From Anaerolineae bacterium (GTDB taxonomy: Bacteria > Chloroflexota > Anaerolineae > 4572-78 > J111), in NCBI GenBank assembly GCA_023382535.1, contig JAHDWA010000128.1:1-17098 (forward strand): a stretch of DNA of 17,098 bases, written 5' to 3'. The notes beneath the pieces are model-generated. The model had not been told where the DNA came from and searched no databases. It was given only the letters and a program-made list of their open reading frames with translations. This document shows, piece after piece, positions 1-6,687 of the stretch (its first letter is position 1; every line of letters begins with the position of its first letter). The translations under genes and the position numbers were made by a program.

Positions 1-407
1 TTGAAGTTAAAGGTGTCGGCGATACTCTGGTAATAGCGGTTGTCCTTATTGACATCGTCTACGATCAGGGGTTTCCGGTGCGTTGCCACCCACCCGGCGA
101 TACCCTTATCGCGGGCAAGACGCACCCCTTTGAGATTTTCTCCCCCACCGCCCTCGATCACGGCAAATACCAGCTCGTCGGTCAGCTCGTCGAGCAAAAT
201 CAGCGAGCCGGCCGAAGCATGCATCACCTCTACGGCGGCAGCCAGAATTTTATGGAGCAAGGGATCCAAATTTAGCTCGGAAGTGAGTGACCCGGCTACT
301 TCGTGCACTACATGCAATACGGCGATGCGATGTTGGGCTTCCTGAAAGTTGGCTTCCAGACCATTTATTTTTTCTTTGAGGGCTGCTAATTCCTCTAGCT
401 CGGACAT
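1..407 (-). CDS. GAF-domain protein, partial (C-terminus beyond the left edge)
   Basis: The reading frame starts at ATG (407-405) and stays open to base 1, giving 135 codons of an incomplete protein. Residues 1-25 (MSELEELAALKEKINGLEAN...) look like a short coiled coil. From about residue 28 a GAF domain begins: HVVHEVAGSLTSELNLDPLL, then ASAGSLILLDE, GEN-L-KGVRLARDKGIAGWVA and KPLIVDDVN. This is the standard GAF pattern of an N-terminal helix, a central sheet and a GIAGWVA-VDDV strand pair. GAF domains bind small ligands or sense redox state and usually sit ahead of a histidine kinase, SpoIIE phosphatase or GGDEF domain; which output follows here cannot be seen. It lies 62 bp downstream of the cNMP/patatin gene on the same strand, so co-transcription is likely. 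No strong Shine-Dalgarno was found. Confidence 0.85.
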   Translation of the reverse strand, partial: MSELEELAALKEKINGLEANFQEAQHRIAVLHVVHEVAGSLTSELNLDPLLHKILAAAVEVMHASAGSLILLDELTDELVFAVIEGGGGENLKGVRLARDKGIAGWVATHRKPLIVDDVNKDNRYYQSIADTFNF

Positions 408-469
408 AGTGCTCAAGCTGTCACCCTGTTCCTTTATCAACTAATCCTAGCTCAATCGAGAAAAAAGGG

Positions 470-2158
470 CTAATTGCTGAGCAATTTCCGCAACAAGGGC
501 ATTTCCCGTTCGGTGGCTTCGCGGCCCAGGCGGATAAATTCGTCGGCCTTATCATAATCCATCGAAGTTAGCAGTTCCACCCGCGGCCTGATCAACACAT
601 CTACCGGACTCATCCGGGTTTTGACAATCTCCCGCTCCATGATCGCCATCATACTGGTTAACACGCCAAAGAAATTGGGGTTGAGTGACTGCCCGGACTT
701 CATCCGCCCCCGCACCCGTTCTTCTTCGATTGAAGGGATAACGCTGGAGGCGATAATGATGTTGGCCCCTTTTTTAGCCAGGATGCTGGCCGGCACCGGG
801 TTGACGGCGCCGCCGTCAATCAAATAATGCCCATTGAGCTGATAGGGTGAAAAGATACCAATCATGCCGATGCTGGCTCTTAGGGCCTCGGCCAGCGGAC
901 CTTCTTCAAAAACAATTTCCTCGCCCGACATTACATCCGCGGCGACGACGTAAAAAGGAATTTTGGTGTCGGCAAAGGTGGCGTGCTTGAATTGTTTATC
1001 CAGATATTTTAGGGTAGCGTTGCCTTTGATGAGTCCATTCCAGGGCAAAGTCAAGCGAGGATCCCACAGGCCACTTTTGAATTCAATCAGTTTGACCAGG
1101 TTTTTGGCAAATTGAGCGATTTCTTCGGGTGACTTGCCGCAAGCATACAAACCACCAAAGAGCGAACCGGCGCTGGTGCCGGCGATCATATCAACCGGAA
1201 TCTTAGCTTCTTGGAGTGCCATCAGGACGCCGATGTGGGCAATTCCCCTGGCGCCGCCACTGGACATGGCCAGGCCAATAACGCGCTGGGAAATTTTACG
1301 GGCTGTCCGGCCCAATTCAGCCTCAGTATTGTTACAACTAAAAATCGGCCCTGCGGACAATTCGGTGATCCATGGCGCGGCGGGAGTTTTGAGCAGGACG
1401 GTCGCCCGCACCAGTTGCAGGGCCTTGGCCGTAACCTCGTTGTACTCTGTGGGTAAGGCAACCAGGACCCAATCGTAACCATCCACCAGGATGCTCAAGG
1501 TTTCAACCAGAGTGGGGCTGGATAAGTTATCCATCGCTTGCAGTACCACCAGGCTCTCATTTTGAGCGCCGGGGTTGATTTGCTCGTTCAAGTTGGTCCC
1601 GGTGGCATCGAACAAAACGACCCGTTGGCGGGTCAACCGATGGACATGTTCGGCCAGCCGCCAGGCTTCAGGGCCAAAAATGGCCGTCAGGGTATAGCCG
1701 GGCCGTTTTTCAACTTCCATAACCGCATCGCTGAGACGGCGGCTCAACTCGCGGGTCAGTTGCAGGGCTATTTCGGGGTGGTCAGCCAGGAGATCGTCCA
1801 TATCCCCTTTGCGCAAAACCCACAAATCGGCGTCAATCACTACCGTCACCGTAGCCGAGCGGCGCTGGTTCAACAACAGGGCCATCTCGCCAAAAAAGTT
1901 ACCTGGCCCCAGGTAGTTGACAATTTTTTCCTGCTGTCCCGGCCCCGTGTTGACCGAAACCTTCACCTGGCCGGACTCGATCAAATACATGGAGTCGCCC
2001 AGGCTGTTTTCCACAAAAACGACTTCGCCGTGCTCAAAATGAACCTTGTGCAGTTTGGCTGAAATGGCTGCCAGGGTTTCGGTGGAACACGATTTGAAGA
2101 AGGGGATGCGCTGCAGGCTTTCTTCGATGAGCTGGTATTTTGAATTTATTTCAACCAT
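470..2158 (-). CDS. Cyclic-nucleotide-binding domain / patatin-like phospholipase fusion (NTE-type)
   Basis: A 562-residue predicted cytosolic or membrane-associated lipid esterase. Residues about 15-135 form a CRP-type cNMP-binding fold with the phosphate-cassette signature FGEMALLLNQRRSATV (89-104). Residues about 150-270 look like a Rossmann-type linker (YDWVLVALP, 228-236). Residues about 293-460 are a patatin domain: the oxyanion-hole Gly-rich loop SGGARG (300-305), nucleophile elbow GTSAG (Ser329) and the catalytic-dyad Asp in DGG (Asp448) are all present, so it should be active. This order (cNMP domain first, patatin second) matches the bacterial relatives of neuropathy target esterase, which hydrolyse lysophospholipids. 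The exact substrate and whether cAMP or cGMP is bound are unknown. The start is ATG at 2158, preceded by a plausible promoter but no strong Shine-Dalgarno. The GAF gene follows 62 bp downstream. Confidence 0.95.
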   Translation of the reverse strand: MVEINSKYQLIEESLQRIPFFKSCSTETLAAISAKLHKVHFEHGEVVFVENSLGDSMYLIESGQVKVSVNTGPGQQEKIVNYLGPGNFFGEMALLLNQRRSATVTVVIDADLWVLRKGDMDDLLADHPEIALQLTRELSRRLSDAVMEVEKRPGYTLTAIFGPEAWRLAEHVHRLTRQRVVLFDATGTNLNEQINPGAQNESLVVLQAMDNLSSPTLVETLSILVDGYDWVLVALPTEYNEVTAKALQLVRATVLLKTPAAPWITELSAGPIFSCNNTEAELGRTARKISQRVIGLAMSSGGARGIAHIGVLMALQEAKIPVDMIAGTSAGSLFGGLYACGKSPEEIAQFAKNLVKLIEFKSGLWDPRLTLPWNGLIKGNATLKYLDKQFKHATFADTKIPFYVVAADVMSGEEIVFEEGPLAEALRASIGMIGIFSPYQLNGHYLIDGGAVNPVPASILAKKGANIIIASSVIPSIEEERVRGRMKSGQSLNPNFFGVLTSMMAIMEREIVKTRMSPVDVLIRPRVELLTSMDYDKADEFIRLGREATEREMPLLRKLLSN

Positions 2159-2194
2159 TGTTAATGGCCAATCCCACCGGACGTTATTTTAACA

Positions 2195-2224
2195 ATTATA
2201 CCATATTGTGGCGGGTTGCATCAA
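2195..2224 (-). promoter_or_regulatory. Sigma70-like promoter of the patatin gene
   Basis: Read on the minus strand: TTGATG (2224-2219), an 18-nt spacer, then a perfect TATAAT (2200-2195). The predicted transcript would start near 2188 and have a leader of about 30 nt before the ATG at 2158. Called on sequence match and position only. Confidence 0.55.
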
Positions 2225-2249
2225 TGGTACATGAGGCTTAAACTAATCG

Positions 2250-2280
2250 TCAATAGTGAATGGTCAATAATCAATGGTTA
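2250..2280. repeat. Short degenerate AT-rich repeat (tcaatagt/gaatggtcaataatcaatgg)
   Basis: The stretch consists of variants of the unit tcaatagt / tcaatggt repeated head to tail. Similar strings occur in two other intergenic places: 9622-9650 (agcgaatagtgaatggcgaa) and 16983-16998 (ggtcaatagtcaatga). The recurrence is visible in the window; the function is unknown. Confidence 0.45.
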
Positions 2281-2406
2281 ACGATTTGGCAATTCCATGG
2301 TTTTATGCAGGGCCAAACCTTCTCCGAAGCTCGATTATGGCTCATGACAGCTTCCGGGAAGGTGCAACATCATCTTGACCCGTACACAAGGGGATTAGAT
2401 TTTAGG

Positions 2407-2434
2407 TTGCAAATGCTCGATAATTTGATATAAT
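2407..2434 (+). promoter_or_regulatory. Sigma70-like promoter of the TPR/L,D-transpeptidase gene
   Basis: TTGCAA (2407-2412), a 16-nt spacer and a perfect TATAAT (2429-2434). The predicted start near 2441 leaves a leader of about 27 nt before ATG 2468. The purine-rich tgaggag at 2434-2440 overlaps the -10 and is too far from the ATG to be its ribosome-binding site. Confidence 0.55.
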
Positions 2435-2467
2435 GAGGAGACATAATCTCAAGCCAGCGTTAGAGCT

Positions 2468-4021
2468 ATGACCCAAGCCCTCGACCAAACCCGGCCAACC
2501 TCGCCGGTTGCTCAATTACAAGAGGCAATTGATTTAGCCAAAACCGGACGCAAAGTTGAGGCGCGTGACGCGTTACGGCGCGTCGTGGCGTTACAGCCGC
2601 TCAACCAGGCTGCCTGGCTGTGGCTCGCAGCGGTAGCGGAGGAGCCGGCTGAAGCGGAAGCGGCCATGGCCCAGGCCCGCCGAATCAATCCACTTCATCC
2701 CAGTCTGGCCCAGGCGGAACAATGGCTGGCTAAACGTTTTGCTACCCAGCCTTCTAGTCGGATCACCGTTTTGCCTGCCCCGCCGTCTACCAAGCCCCAT
2801 AAAATCGTGACCCAGCCGTTGCCGGCGACCCCTACCCAACCCCATCAGGCGAGCACTCTGCCAATGGCTTCACCCCCCTCACCGACGCGGCCTACCCGGC
2901 GCGAGCCGTATCTTCATCTCCTGATGCTCGGGATCGTAGCCCTGGCGGCGGTGGCGGGGTTAGGGGTTTTGTTTTTAGGAGTGACGTTGCCGGTCAACGC
3001 CACAACGCCGAAACAGCCAACTCTTGCCTCCACTGACCTTTTAAAAGAGCGGCCCTCAGCCCTGGATGCGGCTTGGGCCAGGCGCGATTGGACGCAGGCC
3101 ATCGCCCTTTTGGAGGGCCTGCGCCAGGCGCAGCCCCAGGCTCAGACAGTCAAGGATCAACTGACCCATGCCTACCTGCAAAAAGGTATTGCTCTTCGCC
3201 ACAAAGGCTTCATTGAAGAGGCCCAGCCTTACTTTACGCAAGCCCTTCTGCTCACTCCCAGGCAGTTGCGCGCCCAACAAGAGCAGCGCCTGGCTTCAGC
3301 TTACTTGCAGGGGATCAAGTATTACCAGGCTGGGGCGTGGGCTGAAGCGATTGATGCGCTGGAAGTCGTGCGGGCTGAGGCTGAGGATTACGTTCATCTT
3401 GAAGATTTATTATACAGCGCTTATTACAATCATGGCCTGGCGCTCCAAGGGTCGGGTAAATTGTCTCAGGCCAGACACGCCCTTGAAGCAGCGGTCATGC
3501 TGCGCCCCGATTTGCCTGAGCCGCGCCGCGAAATTGCCGACATCGAATTTGCCCTGGCTCCGCAAACCTTGCCATCGCCGCCTATCCCTTCGGCCTCTAA
3601 CAAAGATAAATTGATTGTGGTCGGCATTGCCGAGCAGCGCATGTGGGTCTTTGAGAAAAACGTAAAGGTGTTTGATTTTGTCGTTTCCACCGGCGAGCCG
3701 GGCAGCGATACGGCGGTCGGCGATTTTGAAATTCTCGACAAAATTGACGTGGCTTATGGTGGCAACTGGAATCTGGACATGCCTTTCTGGATGGGGATTT
3801 ACTGGGCTGGTTCGCTGGAGAATGGCATCCATTCGCTGCCGATTGTCAGGCATACCGGCTACAAACTGTGGGATGGCTACCTGGGCCAGCGCGTCTCTTA
3901 TGGCTGTGTAATTTTGGGCGACGAGGATGCGGCGACACTGTACAAGTGGGCTGAGGTTGGCATCAAGGTGAGGATTGTGCCGAGTTTGACCGATTGGCCG
4001 GGGGAACACAGAGAACGCTGA
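2468..4021 (+). CDS. TPR-repeat membrane protein with C-terminal L,D-transpeptidase (YkuD) domain
   Basis: 517 residues. Residues 14-90 form a TPR-like helical segment (ALQPLNQAAWLWLAAVAEEP), followed by a Pro/Thr-rich stretch (about 95-145) and one transmembrane helix at about 148-172. A second set of TPR-like helices spans about 205-360. A YkuD domain occupies about 381-505: KLIVVGIAEQRMWVFEKN, then STGEPGSDTAVGDFEI, His455 (NGIHS), and the catalytic SYGC with Cys480. L,D-transpeptidases cross-link peptidoglycan stem peptides or attach proteins to them. The topology (N-terminal TPRs inside, enzyme outside) suggests a membrane-tethered wall enzyme with protein-binding repeats on both sides. 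Odd points: the usual S-H-G-C is S-Y-G-C and the Arg often found after GC[IV] is absent, although the Cys and a His are kept. It is convergent with the molybdenum hydroxylase gene, 110 bp away. Confidence 0.92.
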   Translation: MTQALDQTRPTSPVAQLQEAIDLAKTGRKVEARDALRRVVALQPLNQAAWLWLAAVAEEPAEAEAAMAQARRINPLHPSLAQAEQWLAKRFATQPSSRITVLPAPPSTKPHKIVTQPLPATPTQPHQASTLPMASPPSPTRPTRREPYLHLLMLGIVALAAVAGLGVLFLGVTLPVNATTPKQPTLASTDLLKERPSALDAAWARRDWTQAIALLEGLRQAQPQAQTVKDQLTHAYLQKGIALRHKGFIEEAQPYFTQALLLTPRQLRAQQEQRLASAYLQGIKYYQAGAWAEAIDALEVVRAEAEDYVHLEDLLYSAYYNHGLALQGSGKLSQARHALEAAVMLRPDLPEPRREIADIEFALAPQTLPSPPIPSASNKDKLIVVGIAEQRMWVFEKNVKVFDFVVSTGEPGSDTAVGDFEILDKIDVAYGGNWNLDMPFWMGIYWAGSLENGIHSLPIVRHTGYKLWDGYLGQRVSYGCVILGDEDAATLYKWAEVGIKVRIVPSLTDWPGEHRER

Positions 4022-4131
4022 ACCGACCCGGAAATCATCAATTTGAAGATAGATTTTAGGACGGACAGTAACTGCCAGCTACAGCCTCTCAGTGAGGCAT
4101 CAGGCTCAAGACTCGATGCGGGAGCGAAACT

Positions 4132-6513
4132 TTATCCCGCCTTATCACCCCGCCTTTTGGCCTCGGTCAAGGCCGAAATGATGACCTCTGGCGTTACCGG
4201 TGTTTGGGTAAACTTGACCCCGAAAGGCCGCAGCGCGTCTTCCACGGCATTGACGACAGCAGCCGGCGAGCCGATAATGCCCGCCTCGCCGACCCCCTTC
4301 ATCCCCCCCGGAATAACGGGTGATGGCGTCACCAGATGGTCCAGCCGGAGGCGGGGCAGCTCGGCGGCGGTGGGCAGCAGGTAATCCATGAAGCTGGCAT
4401 TCTGCAACTGACCGGTCTGGTCGTAGTGGAGTTCCTCATATAATGCCGTAGCAATGCCCTGGGCCACTCCCCCGTGAATCTGCCCTTCCACAATCAGCGG
4501 GTTGAGGATGGTGCCACAGTCGTGGACGACCACATAATCCAAAAACTTCACCTGCCCGGTTTCCAGATCAACCTCGACGACCGCTATATTGGCGCCATAA
4601 GGCCAGGCCATCTGCGGCGGATCAAATACTTCCATGGCCTCCAGTCCGGGATCCATAGCGGATGGCAGTTCAAGCGCCCGCCAGTAAGCAGCCCGGCCAA
4701 TATCTTTCATGGTAACTGAGCGTGAGGGTGTTCCCTTGACCCAGATGCGTCCTTCCTCTATCTCCAAATCCGACTCGTCCACCTCAAGCATATGGGCGGC
4801 GATAGCTTTGATCTTCTCCCGCAGGCGCTGCGCGGCTTTCATGATCGCGGCTCCTCCCACTGCGGCCGACCGGCTGGCCCCCGTGCCGTAACCGGTATAG
4901 GGACAGGTCTGGGTGTCGCCGGTGACAATCGTCACCCCCTCAAGGGACACGCCGAGCGTCTCGGCGCATAATTGAGCCAGCCCATTGGTGAAGCCCTGCC
5001 CCATCTCGCACAAGCCGGTGTAAACAGTCACTTCACCGCCCGGTTCCACCCGGATACGGGAGATGTCGTAGCCCCCTTGCTGCAAGCCGCCCTCGTTAAG
5101 CTGGCGCGATGGCCCCAATGCCGTGTTCTCGACGTAGAAGGAAATGCCGATCCCGACATAGCGCCCCTGCTGGCGCAGCTCTTGCTGGCGCCCCCGCCAC
5201 TTGGGGTAATCCAGCAGTTCCAGAGCGCGGTCAAGACACTCGGCGTAGCGGCCGCTGTCAAAGGTGGGCTGTAAACATTGATAGGGGAAGCGGTCGGGGG
5301 GGATAAAGTTCTGGCGGCGAATCTCAGCCGGGTCCCTGGACAGAGTCAAGGCCAGCCGGTCTACCAGCCGTTCCACCACAAAATTGGCCTGTGGTTGGCC
5401 CCAGCCCCGGTAAGAACCCGAAGGAGTTTTATTGGTCACAACCGCCCTGGCCTGTACCTGGGCATTGGGAATCTGGTAGACGTTGGTCATCATCACCGAG
5501 GTCAGCCAGAGCGGGCCAAAGCTGACCATGTGCAGGTAAGCGCCCATATCCCCAATAAGCTCGGCCTTAACCGCCGTAATCGTCCCATCGCGGCGAGCAG
5601 CCATCGTCGCTTCCACGACCTGATCGCGGGCGTGAACCGTTGCCAGGAAGGATTCCAGACGATTTTCCACCCAGCGCACCGGGCGGCCTGTCTGGCGGGC
5701 CAGCAGGGCTACCGCTACCTCTTCCGGGTAAAAGTGAAATTTGCAGCCAAACCCTCCGCCAACGTGAGGAGTCTGCACCCGGATGCGGTGCTCAGGAATA
5801 TTCAGTGTTTCGGCCAGAAAGTCCCGGACGATGTGCAGAATTTGGGTAGAGGTCCAGAGGGTAAGTTCGTTGCGGTGCGGCTCCCACTCGGCCAGCACCC
5901 CGCGTGTTTCCAGGGGACAGGCAAATTGACGCTGGATGCGGAAGCGTTCGGTGATGATGACCTCGGCCTCGGCCAGCGCCCGATCCACATCGCCCATCTC
6001 GGCTTGAAACGTTCCGGCGATGTTGTCCGGCCAGCCCTCAAAAAGACGGGGGGCATCGGGCTGGAGGGCTGCTTCAACTGTTCCAAGCGAGGGCAGGATT
6101 TCCCAATCCACCCCAATCTGGTCCAGCGCGTCTTGAGCCAGATAAGGCGAGTCCGCAGCGACGACGGCCACCGGCTCGCCGGCATACCGCACCCGCTCCC
6201 GGGTCAGGGCATAGTAGGGAGTGGGTCGCTGCTGAAAGTGGTGCGTCTGGGGCTGCGCGCCCAGGCCGGGAGGAAGGTCGGCTTCGGTCAGGACGGCATG
6301 GATACCCGGTATGGAGCGGGCGTAGCTGGCATCAATAGATCGAATCCGGGCGTGGGCATACGGGCTGCGTAGAAAAGCGGCATGGAGCATACCGGGCCTG
6401 ACCAGATCGGCCAGGAAGCGGCCTGCACCGGTCAGCAGTTCAGGGTCTTCGCGCCGCTTCAGCCGCTGGCGCACCTGGCCTGGGGTAAAAGCTGCTGCAT
6501 CGTTTGTTTCCAT
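4132..6513 (-). CDS. Xanthine/CO dehydrogenase family molybdopterin-binding (large) subunit
   Basis: 793 residues, the normal length for a stand-alone large subunit. It has the N-terminal a/b hammerhead domain (about 22-140; LLTGAGRFLADL, FLRSPYAHARI, GEPVAVVAA). The molybdopterin-binding domains follow, with GGGFGCK (252-258), the active-site loop SYRGWGQ (367-373), GQGFT (505-509), GTGASRS (543-549), GQIHGGVAQG (677-686) and KGVGEAG (739-745), whose Glu743 matches the conserved catalytic Glu. The family oxidises aldehydes, N-heterocycles or CO at a molybdenum cofactor. The loop lacks the Cys of form-I CO dehydrogenase (AYxCSFR) and resembles form II (AYRGAGR), so aerobic CO oxidation is unlikely; the substrate is unknown. 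The 2Fe2S and FAD subunit genes that normally flank it are missing on both sides. The start is well supported by AGGAGG 10 nt upstream. Confidence 0.95.
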   Translation of the reverse strand: METNDAAAFTPGQVRQRLKRREDPELLTGAGRFLADLVRPGMLHAAFLRSPYAHARIRSIDASYARSIPGIHAVLTEADLPPGLGAQPQTHHFQQRPTPYYALTRERVRYAGEPVAVVAADSPYLAQDALDQIGVDWEILPSLGTVEAALQPDAPRLFEGWPDNIAGTFQAEMGDVDRALAEAEVIITERFRIQRQFACPLETRGVLAEWEPHRNELTLWTSTQILHIVRDFLAETLNIPEHRIRVQTPHVGGGFGCKFHFYPEEVAVALLARQTGRPVRWVENRLESFLATVHARDQVVEATMAARRDGTITAVKAELIGDMGAYLHMVSFGPLWLTSVMMTNVYQIPNAQVQARAVVTNKTPSGSYRGWGQPQANFVVERLVDRLALTLSRDPAEIRRQNFIPPDRFPYQCLQPTFDSGRYAECLDRALELLDYPKWRGRQQELRQQGRYVGIGISFYVENTALGPSRQLNEGGLQQGGYDISRIRVEPGGEVTVYTGLCEMGQGFTNGLAQLCAETLGVSLEGVTIVTGDTQTCPYTGYGTGASRSAAVGGAAIMKAAQRLREKIKAIAAHMLEVDESDLEIEEGRIWVKGTPSRSVTMKDIGRAAYWRALELPSAMDPGLEAMEVFDPPQMAWPYGANIAVVEVDLETGQVKFLDYVVVHDCGTILNPLIVEGQIHGGVAQGIATALYEELHYDQTGQLQNASFMDYLLPTAAELPRLRLDHLVTPSPVIPGGMKGVGEAGIIGSPAAVVNAVEDALRPFGVKFTQTPVTPEVIISALTEAKRRGDKAG

Positions 6514-6523
6514 AGGGTGAGGC

Positions 6524-6529
6524 CCTCCT
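6524..6529 (-). promoter_or_regulatory. Shine-Dalgarno AGGAGG of the molybdenum hydroxylase gene
   Basis: A perfect AGGAGG on the minus strand, 10 nt before ATG 6513. It is the strongest ribosome-binding site in the window and fixes the start of the gene. Confidence 0.8.
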
Positions 6530-6554
6530 GGGGTAGTTCCGGCATCGAGGCAGT

Positions 6555-6583
6555 ATTATGCCACAAGTGAGGGCGTAAAACAA
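6555..6583 (-). promoter_or_regulatory. Possible promoter of the molybdenum hydroxylase gene
   Basis: Minus strand: TTGTTT (6583-6578), a 17-nt spacer, CATAAT (6560-6555). Only three of six bases match at -35 and five of six at -10, so this is a modest candidate. It is placed correctly, about 40 nt ahead of the start codon. Confidence 0.35.
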
Positions 6584-6584
6584 T

Positions 6585-6687
6585 CTAAATAAAACCACAA
6601 AAGTTGTTCGGAATGTAGGGGTGACCCTTGTGGCCGTCCGGGCGGGGCAGGCGTATGGCTACGGAGTTAGTATCTGGTTTTATTTAG
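6585..6687. repeat. MITE-like inverted-repeat element (103 bp, 13-bp perfect terminal arms)
   Basis: CTAAATAAAACCA (6585-6597) is the exact reverse complement of TGGTTTTATTTAG (6675-6687). The interior is GC-rich and holds gtaggggtgacccttgtgg (6616-6634), which resembles the abundant GTAGGGGCGACC-type intergenic repeats I associate with Chloroflexota. The right arm contains the stop codon of the FlgD-Ig gene (TAA at 6686-6684). No clear target-site duplication was seen. It could equally be an unusually long transcription-end structure. Family identity is unproven. Confidence 0.5.

Larger units (their letters stand above)
2159..2467. other. Divergent intergenic region between the patatin and TPR/L,D-transpeptidase genes
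   Basis: 309 bp without a credible coding region. It holds the two divergent promoters (2195-2224 minus, 2407-2434 plus), an AT-rich tcaatagtgaatgg-type repeat at 2250-2280, and a weak imperfect hairpin at about 2324-2356 (CCGAAGCT ... AGCTTC-C-GG). Nothing else was recognised. Confidence 0.7.

Noticed and set aside
3410..4009. A 199-codon open frame on the minus strand opposite the L,D-transpeptidase domain.
   Set aside because: Antisense to a conserved catalytic domain, no recognisable domain of its own and no supporting start signal.
4084..4098. Small hairpin GCCTC-tcagt-GAGGC between the convergent L,D-transpeptidase and molybdenum hydroxylase genes, as a terminator.
   Set aside because: Only five pairs and no T-run on either side; too weak to call.
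5278..6372. A 364-codon open frame on the plus strand opposite the molybdenum hydroxylase gene.
   Set aside because: It lies wholly antisense to a clear family member, has no recognisable domain, and is explained by GC-rich codon structure of the real gene.
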